Assembly (NCBI RefSeq): GCF_008329525.1
Contig: NZ_NPKQ01000004.1
Coordinates: 124,001 to 188,000 of the forward strand
Source of the DNA: Tardiphaga sp. P9-11
GTDB taxonomy: Bacteria; Pseudomonadota; Alphaproteobacteria; Rhizobiales; Xanthobacteraceae
Reading direction: 5' to 3'
Length of the DNA stretch: 64,000 nt
Below the pieces are notes generated by a model, which ran no database searches, was not told the DNA's origin, and saw only the letters and a list, made by a program, of their open reading frames with translations. How positions within the stretch are numbered: the stretch's first letter is position 1; each line of letters opens with the position of its first letter. Shown here one piece after another: positions 43,212 through 53,163 of this stretch. Position numbers and translations under genes: made by a program.

Positions 43212-45533
43212 ATGGCGACTTCGCGCCGTAATAAACGGCAGATGCAGGCTGCGAACGACACGGTCGCCGCGGTTCAGCCAGTTTCGCCTGAAGCACTGTC
43301 TGCAGAGACGCCAATTCCGGCGAAAGTGCCACGGACATCCCGTGTCCGAATGATGCGGCAATACGATCTGGTGGACCGCGTCCGGGCCTATAACCCGAAC
43401 ACCGACGAGGACCTTCTCAACCGCGCCTATGTCTATGCCATGGTCGCCCATGGCGAGCAGACGCGGGCATCAGGCGACCCGTATTTCTCCCACCCGCTGG
43501 AAGTGGCGGCGATCCTCACGGACCTGAAGCTCGACGACGCCACCATCGTGGCGGCGCTGCTGCACGACACGATCGAGGACACCGAGGCGACCCGGACCGA
43601 AATCGACAAGCTGTTCGGCGCCGAAATCGGCGCGCTGGTCGAGGGCCTGACCAAGCTGAAGCGGCTCGAACTGGTGTCGCGCGAAGCCAAGCAGGCCGAG
43701 AACCTGCGCAAGCTGCTGCTGGCGATTGCCGACGACGTCCGGGTCCTGCTGATCAAGCTCGCCGACCGTCTGCACAATATGCGGACGATGGAGTTCATGC
43801 CGCCGGCCTCGCGCCGCCGCATCGCCGAGGAGACCCTCGACATCTATGCGCCGCTCGCCGGCCGCATGGGTATGCAGGCGATGCGCGAGGAGCTGGAGGA
43901 GCTGTCCTTCAAGGTGCTCGATCCCGACGCCTATCTGGTGGTGATGCAGCGCCTGGACTCGCTGACCGAGCGCAATCGAAACCTCATCGACATGATCGAG
44001 AGTCATCTCTCCACGAAGCTGGAGAAGAACGGCATCGCGGCGCGGGTGACCGGCCGGCGCAAGAAGCCGTTTTCGATCTGGACCAAGATGAAGCGCAAGT
44101 CGGTGGGCTTCGAGCAGCTGTCGGATATCTACGGCTTCCGCGTCGTGCTGCAGGACATGGAAGCATGCTACCGCGCACTCGGCGTCGTGCACACGACCTG
44201 GCCCGTCGTGCCGGGTCGCTTCAAGGATTACATCTCGACGCCGAAGCAGAACGATTATCGCTCGATCCACACCACGGTGATCGGCCCCGGCAACCAGCGC
44301 GTCGAATTGCAGATCCGTACCGAGGATATGAACAGCATCGCCGAATACGGCATCGCCGCGCATGCGTTCTACAAGGACGGCGTGGGATCTCCGACCGAGA
44401 TGCTCAAGCGCGAGTCCAATGCTTTTTCCTGGCTGCGTCACACCATAGGCATTCTGTCGGAGAGCACCAACCCGGAAGAATTCCTTGAGCATACCAAGCT
44501 CGAACTGTTCCACGATCAGGTGTTCTGCTTCACCCCGAAGGGTAAGCTGATCGCGTTGCCGCGTAACGCCAATGTGGTCGACTTCGCCTATGCCGTGCAT
44601 ACCGACGTCGGCAACAGCGCGGTGGGTTGCAAGATCAACGGCAAGTTTGCGCCGCTGTCGTCCGAACTGCAGAATGGCGACGAAGTCGAAGTGTTGACCT
44701 CGGCCGCGCAACAGGCGCCGCCGTCAGCGTGGGAAGGCCTGGCAGTCACTGGCAAGGCCCGCGCTGCGATCCGGCGTGCGACGCGAACGGCGGTACGCGA
44801 TCAATATGCCAGTCTTGGCCGCCGCATTGTCGAGCGCCTGTTCGCGCGGGCCAAGATGGACTATTCGGACGACCAGCTGAAGGGGGCGCTGCCACGCCTG
44901 GCGCGGACCTCCATCGATGACGTGATGGCCTCGGTCGGGCGCGGCGAGTTGCGCGCCGCGGACGTCGCGCGCGCGATGTATCCGGATTACAAGGAAGAGC
45001 GCATCGGCCGTTTTTCGGCCAACAACAAGAAGTCCACGGCGGACAAGGTGAGAACGCCCGACGGCGCAACGCGCTTCACCTCGATCATTTCAATTGGCGG
45101 CGTCAATTCCGACCTGCCGGTGAAGTTTGCTCCGAACGGTGGCGCGGTGCCGGGCGACCGCATTGTTGGTATCGTCACACCGGGCGAGGGCATCACGATC
45201 TATCCTATCCAGTCACCGGCGCTAAAGGATTTCGAGGAAGAGCCGGAGCGTTGGGTCGACGTGCGCTGGGATATCGATGAGTCCTCGCCGCAGCGTTTCC
45301 CGGCCAGACTCTTTTTGCAGAATGTCAACGAGCCGGGCAGTCTGGCGCAGATCGCCCAGGTGATCGCCGACCATGACGGCAATATCGACAATATCAGCAT
45401 GCATCGACGCTCGCCTGATTTCACCGAACAGACCATCGATCTCGGTGTCTACGACCTCAAGCATCTCAGCGCGATCATCAATCAGTTGCGCGCCAAGGCC
45501 GTGGTCGCCAAGGTCGAACGGGTCAATGGATAG
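43212..45533 (+). CDS. rsh: Bifunctional (p)ppGpp synthetase/hydrolase
   Basis: A 773-residue Rel/Spo homologue controlling the stringent response. The HD hydrolase domain is intact (HPLEVAAILTDLKLDDATIVAALLHDTIEDT). The synthetase domain follows (YGFRVVLQDMEACYRALGVVH, PKQNDYRSIHTTVIGPG), then TGS (VFCFTPKGKLIALPRNANVVDFAYAVHTD) and a C-terminal ACT domain (NVNEPGSLAQIAQVIADHDGNIDNISMHRR). The ATG at 43212 opens a weakly conserved 45-residue leader; MMRQYDLVDRV further in is an alternative start. It is the single long Rsh typical of alphaproteobacteria. Confidence 0.95.
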   Translation: MATSRRNKRQMQAANDTVAAVQPVSPEALSAETPIPAKVPRTSRVRMMRQYDLVDRVRAYNPNTDEDLLNRAYVYAMVAHGEQTRASGDPYFSHPLEVAAILTDLKLDDATIVAALLHDTIEDTEATRTEIDKLFGAEIGALVEGLTKLKRLELVSREAKQAENLRKLLLAIADDVRVLLIKLADRLHNMRTMEFMPPASRRRIAEETLDIYAPLAGRMGMQAMREELEELSFKVLDPDAYLVVMQRLDSLTERNRNLIDMIESHLSTKLEKNGIAARVTGRRKKPFSIWTKMKRKSVGFEQLSDIYGFRVVLQDMEACYRALGVVHTTWPVVPGRFKDYISTPKQNDYRSIHTTVIGPGNQRVELQIRTEDMNSIAEYGIAAHAFYKDGVGSPTEMLKRESNAFSWLRHTIGILSESTNPEEFLEHTKLELFHDQVFCFTPKGKLIALPRNANVVDFAYAVHTDVGNSAVGCKINGKFAPLSSELQNGDEVEVLTSAAQQAPPSAWEGLAVTGKARAAIRRATRTAVRDQYASLGRRIVERLFARAKMDYSDDQLKGALPRLARTSIDDVMASVGRGELRAADVARAMYPDYKEERIGRFSANNKKSTADKVRTPDGATRFTSIISIGGVNSDLPVKFAPNGGAVPGDRIVGIVTPGEGITIYPIQSPALKDFEEEPERWVDVRWDIDESSPQRFPARLFLQNVNEPGSLAQIAQVIADHDGNIDNISMHRRSPDFTEQTIDLGVYDLKHLSAIINQLRAKAVVAKVERVNG

Positions 45534-45564
45534 CGTCTCACCTTAGATTTTCTGGAATTCCGTC

Positions 45565-46329
45565 ATGTCCTCATCCTCGCTGCGCCTCGGCGTTAACATC
45601 GATCACGTCGCGACCCTGCGCAACGCGCGGGGCGGGAAGCATCCCGATCCCGTCCGTGCCGCGCTGGAAGCCATCTCGGCGGGGGCCGACGGCATCACGG
45701 CGCATCTGCGTGAGGATCGTCGCCACATCCGCGATGCCGATATGGAGCGATTGAAAGCGGAGATTTCCAAGCCGCTGAATTTCGAGATGGCGGCAACGCC
45801 GGATATGGTGCGGATTGCGCTGTCGGTAAAGCCACATGCCGTCTGTCTGGTGCCAGAGCGGCGCGAAGAACTGACCACCGAAGGCGGGCTCGACGTGGTC
45901 GGCCAGCGTGAATCGCTGGAGCCGTCGATCGCGCGCTTCACAGAAGCAGGTGTGCGGGTGTCGCTCTTCATTGCGGCCGACCCCAAGCAGATCGAAATGG
46001 CTGCCAGGCTGAAGGCTCCCGTGATCGAACTGCACACGGGCGCCTGGTGCGATGCCATCACCGACGGTGATACGGCCAAGGCGGCCCGCGAATGGCAGCG
46101 CATTGCCGCCGGTGCCAGGCTGGCGAAGTCTGCTGGCCTGGAAGTGCATGCCGGCCACGGTCTCGACTATGCCACCGCCGAGACGATTTCGGCGCTCCCT
46201 GAAATCATGGAGCTGAACATCGGCTACTATATGATCGGCGAGGCACTGTTCATCGGCCTGTCCGATACGGTGCGTCTGATGCGCGCGGCGATGGATCGCG
46301 GGCGGATGCAGTCCAAGAGTGCATCATGA
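45565..46329 (+). CDS. pdxJ: Pyridoxine 5'-phosphate synthase
   Basis: A 254-residue TIM-barrel enzyme closing the ring of vitamin B6 from 1-deoxyxylulose-5-phosphate and aminoacetone phosphate. The motifs are [66 protein letters not shown] and [12 protein letters not shown]. It is followed by acpS with a 4-nt ATGA overlap, the classic pdxJ-acpS pair. Confidence 0.97.
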   Translation: MSSSSLRLGVNIDHVATLRNARGGKHPDPVRAALEAISAGADGITAHLREDRRHIRDADMERLKAEISKPLNFEMAATPDMVRIALSVKPHAVCLVPERREELTTEGGLDVVGQRESLEPSIARFTEAGVRVSLFIAADPKQIEMAARLKAPVIELHTGAWCDAITDGDTAKAAREWQRIAAGARLAKSAGLEVHAGHGLDYATAETISALPEIMELNIGYYMIGEALFIGLSDTVRLMRAAMDRGRMQSKSAS

Positions 46330-46745
46330 TCATCGGGATAGGTTCCGATCTGATCGACATTACGCGCGTCGCCAAGGTGATCGAGCGGCATGGCGACCGC
46401 TTTCTCGATCGCATCTTTACGGAAGCCGAGCGGGCGAGGGCGCAACGCCGCGCCAAGAGCGAGAAGATGGTGGTAGCGACCTATGCCAAGCGTTTCGCCG
46501 CCAAGGAGGCCATGTCCAAGGCGCTGGGGACCGGCATCCGGCAAGGCGTCTGGTGGCGGGATATGGGCGTCGTCAACTTACCCGGGGGGAAGCCCTCCAT
46601 GAAGCTCACCGGCGGCGCGTTGGAACGCTTGCAGGCCCTGATACCGCCCGGCCACGAAGCCCAGATCGATCTGTCGATCACGGACGATTGGCCCCTGGCG
46701 CAGGCTTTCGTCATAATTTCGGCCGTCCCTTCGCCCAAATCCTGA
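46326..46745 (+). CDS. acpS: Holo-[acyl-carrier-protein] synthase
   Basis: A 139-residue 4'-phosphopantetheinyl transferase that activates acyl carrier protein. The signature [34 protein letters not shown] provides the metal Asp, and [19 protein letters not shown] provides the Glu/Lys motif. The start overlaps the pdxJ stop by 4 nt. A 277-nt spacer with no gene then leads to lepB. Confidence 0.97.
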   Translation: MIIGIGSDLIDITRVAKVIERHGDRFLDRIFTEAERARAQRRAKSEKMVVATYAKRFAAKEAMSKALGTGIRQGVWWRDMGVVNLPGGKPSMKLTGGALERLQALIPPGHEAQIDLSITDDWPLAQAFVIISAVPSPKS

Positions 46746-47022
46746 GGCAAGCCCTGAGGGCAGGCTGTGCGACGGCAGACCGGACGCCAAACCGGCAGGA
46801 AATAGCGGCTTTTCGGGGCGGTTCATTGCACCGTTACCAACAACCGTTTAAACCTGCGACGACACCGAACCGACGCCAATTCTCGCTAACGCCGCTCATG
46901 GCATTTGCAGGACTTTGCCGTAATTATATGAATCTAATGCATTTTTCGTGCGAGGCGCGCCGCCGCCTTGCCCCAAAATGCGCTACCAGCCGGGCGGTGA
47001 CGCTGCGGGAATCGGGAAAGCG

Positions 47023-47781
47023 ATGAGCGTGACATCCGGGACCAAGACTGAAAGCGGCGTCGGCGAGACCATCCGAGTTGTCATCAACGCATTGCTGATC
47101 GCGCTGGTGATCCGGACCTTCCTGTTCCAGCCCTTCAACATCCCGTCGGGCTCGATGAAGGCCACGCTTCTGGTCGGCGATTACCTGTTCGTTTCGAAAT
47201 ATTCCTACGGCTACAGCCACTATTCGATCCCGCTGTCGCCGAATATCTTTTCCGGCCGCGTCTTCGGCTCCGAGCCGTCGCGCGGCGATGTCGTGGTGTT
47301 CCGCCTGCCGAAGGACGACTCCACCGACTACATCAAGCGCGTGATCGGTTTGCCCGGTGACCGCGTCCAGATGAAAGAGGGGCTGCTCTACATCAACGAG
47401 AAGCCGGTGCAGCGCGAGCGCATGAGTGACTTCGTCGGTGAAGATCCCTGCGGCTCCGATGCTACGGCGCGCGTGAAGCGCTGGAAGGAAACGCTGCCGA
47501 ACAATGTGACCTATGAGACGCTCGATTGCGTCGACAACGGTTTCTACGACAACACCAATGTCTACACCGTGCCGCCCGGCAACTTCTTTATGATGGGCGA
47601 CAACCGCGACAATTCGACGGACAGCCGCGTGCTGTCGGCCGTCGGCTATGTGCCGTTCGAGAATCTCGTCGGTCGCGCGCAGATGATTTTCTTCTCGATC
47701 GCCGAAGGCGAACATGCGTGGCAGATCTGGCGCTGGCCGACCGCCGTGCGCTGGAATCGAATTTTCTCTATCGTGCGATGA
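47023..47781 (+). CDS. lepB: Signal peptidase I
   Basis: A 252-residue membrane-anchored serine protease removing signal peptides. One transmembrane helix (VVINALLIALVIRTFLF) precedes the catalytic Ser in FNIPSGSMKATLLVGDYLFV. The general-base Lys is in DYIKRVIGLPGD, and the box E motif is GDNRDNSTDSR. ATG at 47023 opens the cytoplasmic segment. The stop overlaps the rnc start (ATGA). Confidence 0.97.
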   Translation: MSVTSGTKTESGVGETIRVVINALLIALVIRTFLFQPFNIPSGSMKATLLVGDYLFVSKYSYGYSHYSIPLSPNIFSGRVFGSEPSRGDVVVFRLPKDDSTDYIKRVIGLPGDRVQMKEGLLYINEKPVQRERMSDFVGEDPCGSDATARVKRWKETLPNNVTYETLDCVDNGFYDNTNVYTVPPGNFFMMGDNRDNSTDSRVLSAVGYVPFENLVGRAQMIFFSIAEGEHAWQIWRWPTAVRWNRIFSIVR

Positions 47782-48599
47782 CCGACGACTCCAACAATCC
47801 CATCGAGAGCGCGCCGAAAACCGACGAACTTGGCTCGACGACCGAGGCTACGCCGGAGACGGCTGCTGCCCGCAAGAAAAAGGCGCGCGCCGTCGCGAAG
47901 GCTGCTGCTGCCGAGATTGAAACGCGCATCGGCCACAGCTTCAAGGATCCGTTGCTGCTGGCGACGGCCTTTACTCATGTCTCAGCCCTGAAGTCGCAGC
48001 GCAGCCGGACCGAGAGCTACCAGCGCCTTGAATTTCTGGGCGACCACGTACTTGGCCTCGTGGTCTCCGACATGTTGTTTCGCGCTTTCCCGAATGCGGA
48101 TGAAGGCGAGTTGTCGAAGCGGCTTGCCGACCTCGTCCGCAAGGAAGCATGCGCCGACGTCGCGCGGCTTTTGGGTCTCCTCGAGGGTATCAAGCTCGGC
48201 ACGGTCGGCGCCGGCGCCGGTCAGCGGTTGCGGAAGTCGGTCCTCGGCGATATCTGCGAAGCCGTGATCGGCGCGATCTTCCTCGACGGGGGCTATCCGG
48301 CTGCGGAAAGCTTCGTGCAGCGCAACTGGACCGAGCGCATGCGCAAGCCGGTGCGCCCGCTGCGCGATCCGAAGACGGTGTTGCAGGAATGGGCCCAGGG
48401 GCGTGGATTGCCGACGCCCGCCTATCGGGAGGTCGAACGCTCCGGTCCGCATCACGATCCGCATTTCAAGATCGAGGTGGATGTGAAGGGTTTTGCGCCG
48501 GCCGAAGGCGAGGGCGGCAGCAAGCGCGCCGCCGAGAAGGCCGCGGCGCAAGCAATGATTGCGCGTGAAGGCGTCAGCAGTGGCGGCAATGAAGGATAA
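47778..48599 (+). CDS. rnc: Ribonuclease III
   Basis: A 273-residue double-strand-specific RNase that processes rRNA precursors. An Ala/Lys-rich N-terminal extension of about 45 residues precedes the nuclease domain with signature YQRLEFLGDHVLGLVVSD and the second acidic motif GDICEAVIGAIFLDGGY. A C-terminal dsRNA-binding domain runs from about residue 195 (DPKTVLQEWAQGRGLPTPAY ... GSKRAAEKAAAQAMI). It overlaps lepB by 4 nt and era by 11 nt. Confidence 0.97.
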   Translation: MTDDSNNPIESAPKTDELGSTTEATPETAAARKKKARAVAKAAAAEIETRIGHSFKDPLLLATAFTHVSALKSQRSRTESYQRLEFLGDHVLGLVVSDMLFRAFPNADEGELSKRLADLVRKEACADVARLLGLLEGIKLGTVGAGAGQRLRKSVLGDICEAVIGAIFLDGGYPAAESFVQRNWTERMRKPVRPLRDPKTVLQEWAQGRGLPTPAYREVERSGPHHDPHFKIEVDVKGFAPAEGEGGSKRAAEKAAAQAMIAREGVSSGGNEG

Positions 48600-49542
48600 T
48601 GTCGTGAACGATGCCGAACCAGATCATGAGTCCGAAGGGACGCCTGCCGAGACCCGCTGCGGCTTCGTCGCGCTGATCGGCGCGCCCAATGTCGGCAAGT
48701 CGACGCTGGTCAATGCGCTGGTCGGTTCCAAGGTCACCATCGTCTCGCGCAAGGTGCAGACCACGCGTGCGTTGATCCGCGGCATCGTGATCGAGAATCA
48801 TGCCCAAATCATTCTGGTCGATACGCCCGGCATCTTCCTGCCCAAGCGACGGCTCGACCGCGCGATGGTCAAGACTGCCTGGAGCGGCGCGCATGATGCC
48901 GACGTCGTCTGCGTGCTTCTCGATGCCAAGGCGGGCATCAACGAAGAGGCCGACGCGATCTTCAGCCAGCTTGCGAGCGTCAATCACCCGAAAATCCTCG
49001 TGATCAACAAGGTTGATATCGTCTCGAAGGAGAAGCTGCTCAAACTGGCGCAGATGGCCAACGAACGCATGAAGTTCGAAGAGACCTTCATGATCTCGGC
49101 GATGACCGGCGACGGCGTCGATGACCTGCGCCGCAGGCTCGCAGCCGACGTACCCGCCGGGCCCTATCACTATCCCGAAGACCAGATGTCGGATGCGCCG
49201 ATGCGCCATCTCGCAGCTGAAATCACCCGCGAGAAGATCTTCCGCCAGTTGCATCAGGAATTGCCGTATCAGTCGACGGTGGAGACCGACAGCTGGACCG
49301 AGCGCAAGGACCATTCCGTACGCATCGAGCAGACGATTTTTGTCGAGCGCGACAGCCAGCGCAAGATCGTGCTCGGCAAGGGCGGCGCCACCATCAAGTC
49401 GATCGGCGCAGACGCGCGCAGGGAAATCACCGAGATCGTCGGGCATCCCGTGCATCTGTTCCTGTTCGTGAAGGTGCGCGAGAACTGGGGCGATGATCCC
49501 AATCGTTATCGCGAAATGGGCCTCGAATTTCCTCACGAGTGA
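48589..49542 (+). CDS. era: GTPase Era
   Basis: A 317-residue GTPase binding the 3' end of 16S rRNA during 30S maturation. G1 is GAPNVGKST, the switch/G3 is DTPGI, G4 is NKVD, and G5 falls in ISAMTGDGVDDL. The C-terminal KH domain contains KIVLGKGGATIKSIG. ATG at 48589 overlaps the rnc end by 11 nt; a GTG at 48604 is an alternative. Confidence 0.97.
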   Translation: MKDNVVNDAEPDHESEGTPAETRCGFVALIGAPNVGKSTLVNALVGSKVTIVSRKVQTTRALIRGIVIENHAQIILVDTPGIFLPKRRLDRAMVKTAWSGAHDADVVCVLLDAKAGINEEADAIFSQLASVNHPKILVINKVDIVSKEKLLKLAQMANERMKFEETFMISAMTGDGVDDLRRRLAADVPAGPYHYPEDQMSDAPMRHLAAEITREKIFRQLHQELPYQSTVETDSWTERKDHSVRIEQTIFVERDSQRKIVLGKGGATIKSIGADARREITEIVGHPVHLFLFVKVRENWGDDPNRYREMGLEFPHE

Positions 49543-49575
49543 TCGAGGAGCGATGATGGAAGTGCAGCCGACACG

Positions 49576-49968
49576 ATGACCGCTCCCGCCAACCTTCCGA
49601 AGAACGTCTTCTATTTCGAGGTGCTGCTCTACACGTCGCTGATCCTCGACGCGCTGTCGATTGCGTTCCAGGACCGCACGCCGGACCTCACGATGTCCGA
49701 GAGCACCATCATGGCGGCGAACCTCGTCGCCGCCTGCATGCTGCTGTTCTTCGTCTGGCTCGTGTGGCTTGCCGCCTATCGCCGCAAGGGCTGGCCGCGC
49801 TGGGTGCTGACGGTGTCGCTGGCCTTCTCGGTGTTGTCGCTGTTCCAGGTGCTCGGCGTCTACGGGCTGCAGTTCGACAGTGCGATCGAGATCGTGTCCT
49901 GCATCCTGACCGGGCTCGGGCTCTATTGCGCCTTCACCGGCGATGCGAAAACTTGGTTCAAGGCCTGA
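49576..49968 (+). CDS. Four-helix hypothetical membrane protein
   Basis: A 130-residue integral membrane protein with four hydrophobic segments: FEVLLYTSLILDALSIAF, LVAACMLLFFVWLVWLAAY, VLTVSLAFSVLSLFQVLGVY and AIEIVSCILTGLGLYCAF. A short basic loop (RRKGWPR) lies between helices 2 and 3. No known family is recognised. It is wedged between era and recO, so it is probably co-transcribed with them. Confidence 0.8.
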   Translation: MTAPANLPKNVFYFEVLLYTSLILDALSIAFQDRTPDLTMSESTIMAANLVAACMLLFFVWLVWLAAYRRKGWPRWVLTVSLAFSVLSLFQVLGVYGLQFDSAIEIVSCILTGLGLYCAFTGDAKTWFKA

Positions 49969-50012
49969 TCGCATTTGCTGCGGCGGCTGCCGAATTCCTG
50001 TAGACTGCGCCC

Positions 50013-50762
50013 ATGGAATGGACCGATGAAGGCATCATCCTGGGCGTGCGGCGACATGGTGAATCCAGTGCCATCGTCGAACTCCTGACGCGCAGCCATG
50101 GCCGTCATCTCGGCCTGGTGCGCGGTGGTGCGGGGTCGAAGATGCGGCCGCTGCTACAGCCCGGCAACAGCGTGCAGGCGATATGGCGCGCGCGGCTGGA
50201 CGAACAGCTCGGTTATTACCTGATGGAAGGCACGTTGATGCGTGCCGCGACGCTGCTGGGTTCGTCCCATGCGGTCTACGGCATCACCCATCTCGCCTCG
50301 CTGGCGCGGCTGCTGCCGGAGCGCGATCCGCATGAGGACATCTACGAGATGCTAGAGCGTATTCTGGATGATTTCGATGATGTCGGCGAAGCCGCGCTCC
50401 ATGTAATCCGGTTTGAGCTGGCGATGTTGACCGAGCTCGGCTTCGGCCTCGATCTGGAGAATTGCGCCGCTACCGGCGCGACTTCTGACCTAATTTATGT
50501 GTCACCCAAATCCGGCAACGCGGTATCCCGGACCGCGGGTGAACCGTATCGCGACCGGCTGATGCGGCTGCCGTCATTCCTGCGCGAGAGTGAAGACGGA
50601 CAAAACAGCGTCGCCGACCGCGACCTGCAAGATGGCTTCGATCTGACCGGACGTTTTTTGCTGCGTAATGTGCTCGAACCGCGCGGACAGGGCCATTCGG
50701 ACGCCCGGGATGGGTTCATCAATGCGGTGACGCGACACCTGGCGCGAATCTCATCGTCCTGA
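50013..50762 (+). CDS. recO: DNA repair protein RecO
   Basis: A 249-residue recombination mediator helping RecFOR load RecA at gaps. The N-terminal OB-fold is [39 protein letters not shown], followed by a helical domain. The alphaproteobacterial C-terminus ends with [13 protein letters not shown]. The zinc-finger cysteines of some RecO proteins are absent. The copper cluster follows. Confidence 0.95.
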   Translation: MEWTDEGIILGVRRHGESSAIVELLTRSHGRHLGLVRGGAGSKMRPLLQPGNSVQAIWRARLDEQLGYYLMEGTLMRAATLLGSSHAVYGITHLASLARLLPERDPHEDIYEMLERILDDFDDVGEAALHVIRFELAMLTELGFGLDLENCAATGATSDLIYVSPKSGNAVSRTAGEPYRDRLMRLPSFLRESEDGQNSVADRDLQDGFDLTGRFLLRNVLEPRGQGHSDARDGFINAVTRHLARISSS

Positions 50763-50775
50763 GGCGAGTTCAACA

Positions 50776-51315
50776 TTGGCGGGCGCCAGATTCGCGTCTA
50801 TGATCCATAGTATTGACGGGTTGATAGGAAGATATCGCGTCCAGATGCTGGTTCGTCTGACCAGAGTGCAACGGCTGAGAGCAGGGTGGTTCGTCGCCCT
50901 AGTCTATCTGTTGTGCGTGCTGGCGCCGACGATCTCTTTTGCCTTGCCGGGGCTGCATCCGGTTGCGCCGTGCCTGACTGGCGAAAGCCATATGAGCGGC
51001 ATGGTTCATATAAACAGCGGTGAGCCGGCGCACATGCATGGCGATGGTCACGCGCACGATCATTCTGTCGCGCACTCATCAGCCGCACATGATGATCATC
51101 ACGCGTCGGCGGCGATTGACGATGCCTCCGGCCCGCACAAAGTCCCGCACTCACCGAGTGGTCCATGCTGCGGCCTGATGTGTATCTCTGCGCTGCCGGC
51201 AGTGCTGGCTGACATCGTGCCCCCTTCGGTGCCGACCGTCCTTCGTGTCACCGAAGGCTATCGCGCGGTTACCGACAGCGCTCCCGTGCGGCTCTACCGC
51301 CCTCCCATTTCCTGA
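50776..51315 (+). CDS. Histidine-rich exported protein of the copper cluster
   Basis: A frame of up to 179 residues with an N-terminal hydrophobic segment (GWFVALVYLLCVLAPTISFALPG). A His/Met/Asp-rich region follows (HMSGMVHINSGEPAHMHGDGHAHDHSV...HDDHH), then a conserved-looking GPCCGLMCISALPA. The start is uncertain; ATG at 50776, 50800 or 50845 all keep the signal segment. It is likely a periplasmic or membrane-tethered copper buffer (inference from composition and neighbours). Confidence 0.65.
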   Translation: MAGARFASMIHSIDGLIGRYRVQMLVRLTRVQRLRAGWFVALVYLLCVLAPTISFALPGLHPVAPCLTGESHMSGMVHINSGEPAHMHGDGHAHDHSVAHSSAAHDDHHASAAIDDASGPHKVPHSPSGPCCGLMCISALPAVLADIVPPSVPTVLRVTEGYRAVTDSAPVRLYRPPIS

Positions 51316-51392
51316 TCTGATCGTATCGACGCGGTGCCGTGCCCGTTAAGGGCATGCGCGCCTGTGATCCATCGTCATTTCAGGGAAACAAC

Positions 51393-51686
51393 ATGCTCGC
51401 GCAGCTTGAGGCGAAGCTCGCCGCCGTTTGTTCGGCGGCCGGGAACCTATTCGATATCAAATTTGGAATCGTCGCAGCGATGACCGCTGCCGGCATGGCG
51501 CTTGGTGGCTGCATGCCGACGACCGTGCCGTTGGCTGGCGCCGACCCGGCAGATCCCGGCGCCAGGGTCGCCGGTGTCGGCTATCGCTCCACGGTGGCTC
51601 CTTACAGCAGCCTTCGGCCGGTTGCCCCGTCTTCATGGCGCGAGCAGAACGACCGCGTCGCTCCTGTGCCGAAATCTGGCCGGTAG
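51393..51686 (+). CDS. Small lipoprotein of the copper cluster
   Basis: A 97-residue protein. A 25-residue polar lead precedes FGIVAAMTAAGMALGGC, a lipobox-like end (LGGC). The mature part is short and proline-rich (PLAGADPADPGARVAGVGYRS). CAGGGA before the ATG at 51393 supports the start. No function is known. It lies 9 nt before the TolC-like gene. Confidence 0.65.
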   Translation: MLAQLEAKLAAVCSAAGNLFDIKFGIVAAMTAAGMALGGCMPTTVPLAGADPADPGARVAGVGYRSTVAPYSSLRPVAPSSWREQNDRVAPVPKSGR

Positions 51687-51695
51687 GGGCACGTC

Positions 51696-53162
51696 ATGTT
51701 CAACAAGCATCATAAGTCGCTTACGCATGTGCGCCGATTGGGCTCAAGGCCTGCTGCGGCGATCACGCTTCTGTCGTCATTTCTGTTGGCGGGTTGCGCC
51801 TCATTCTCACCGGACCGCGGTATGGGCGCTGTCGCCGGGGTCGCAAGCGAGACCATCAACAAGGACGTGATTGCGATCCGGACGCCCGATGACGCACAAC
51901 GTGCTGATGCGACCGTCAAATCCCTGCTGTGGCGGCCACTGACAGTCGACAGCGCGGTCCAGATCGCGCTGCTCAGCAATCGCGGCCTACAGGCTGCGTA
52001 TAACGAACTGGCGCTGGCTGAGACTGACCTGCTCGGCGACAGCCTGCCGCCCAATCCGACATTCTCGGTCTCGCGCATTTCCGGCAACGGCGCGTTGGAA
52101 ATCGAGCGGCAGGTGGTCGGCGATATTCTTGCGCTGGCGACACTGCCGTTCCGCTCCGAGATCGCCCGTCAGCGATTCCAGAAGGCGCAGCTGCGTGCGG
52201 CGGAAGAAACGCTGCGGCTCGCAGCCGATGTTCGACGCGCCTATTACAGGGCGGTCGCTGCCAACGAACTTGTCGGCCTGCTGACGGACGCCAAGTCGAC
52301 GGCGGAAGCCACGGCGCACCTCGCGCAGAAGCTGGGCGAAACTGGGTCGCTGAACAAGCTCGATCAAGCCCGCGAACAGGTATTCTACGCGGAGACGACC
52401 GCCGATCTCGCCACGCTCCGCCAGGAGGCCACAAGTTCGCGCGAGAGCCTGATCCGTCTGCTCGGTCTCTGGGGCGCCGACATCGGCATAAGGCTGCCGC
52501 AAGAACTTCCGGTACTGCCGCGCCAGCCGCTGTCGTTGCCGCGCATCGAGGTCGATGCCGTTGCACACCGCATTGACCTGCAGATCGCCCGCATCGAACT
52601 GGCTGCACTCGCCCGGTCGCTGAACCTCACCGAGGCAAGCCGGTTCGTGACGTTGCTCGACGTCGCCGGCATCGATCGCAAGACGCGTGATCCGGAGGGG
52701 GCACCGTTCCGTGAGCGTGGTTTCGACATCCAGTTTCAGATCCCGATCTTCGACGGTGGTGAAGTCCGCGTCCGGCAGGCGTCAGAGACCTACAATCAGG
52801 CCTTCAATCTGTTGACCGAGAAGGCGGTGAATATTCGCTCGGAAGCGCGCGATGCCTTCAGGGTCTATCGCTCGACCTACGATATCGCCGGTCACTACCA
52901 GCGCGAGGTGCTGCCGCTCCGCAAGATCATCTCGGAGGAGATGCAACTGCGCTTCAGCAGCATGCAGGTCGATGTATTCGCACTGCTGACCGAGGCCCGC
53001 CAACGCATCGCAGCCTTGCGCGCAGCCATTGAAGCCAAGCGCAATTTCTGGCTCGCGCAGTCCGAACTGCAGACCGCGATCAATGGCGGCGGCCGTGGCG
53101 AACCATCATCCGAAACAAGATCCGCGACGGCCGCGCAGGCGTCCAGTGGAGGAGGGCACTGA
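51696..53162 (+). CDS. TolC-family outer-membrane efflux lipoprotein
   Basis: A 488-residue outer-membrane channel of the CusC/NodT type. The lipobox is LLAGC near residue 33. Two OEP repeats follow, with features such as NRGLQAAYNELALAETDLLGDSLPPNPTFSVSRI and RGFDIQFQIPIFDGGEVRVRQASETYNQ. It should form the trimeric exit duct for a metal efflux system. No RND or adaptor partner is in the cluster. Its stop is 1 nt before the multicopper oxidase ATG. Confidence 0.9.
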   Translation: MFNKHHKSLTHVRRLGSRPAAAITLLSSFLLAGCASFSPDRGMGAVAGVASETINKDVIAIRTPDDAQRADATVKSLLWRPLTVDSAVQIALLSNRGLQAAYNELALAETDLLGDSLPPNPTFSVSRISGNGALEIERQVVGDILALATLPFRSEIARQRFQKAQLRAAEETLRLAADVRRAYYRAVAANELVGLLTDAKSTAEATAHLAQKLGETGSLNKLDQAREQVFYAETTADLATLRQEATSSRESLIRLLGLWGADIGIRLPQELPVLPRQPLSLPRIEVDAVAHRIDLQIARIELAALARSLNLTEASRFVTLLDVAGIDRKTRDPEGAPFRERGFDIQFQIPIFDGGEVRVRQASETYNQAFNLLTEKAVNIRSEARDAFRVYRSTYDIAGHYQREVLPLRKIISEEMQLRFSSMQVDVFALLTEARQRIAALRAAIEAKRNFWLAQSELQTAINGGGRGEPSSETRSATAAQASSGGGH

Positions 53163-53163
53163 A

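Noticed and set aside
48574-49974. A 466-codon minus-strand frame opposite era
   Set aside because: Shadow frame of a well-supported GTPase gene; no recognisable domain or start context.
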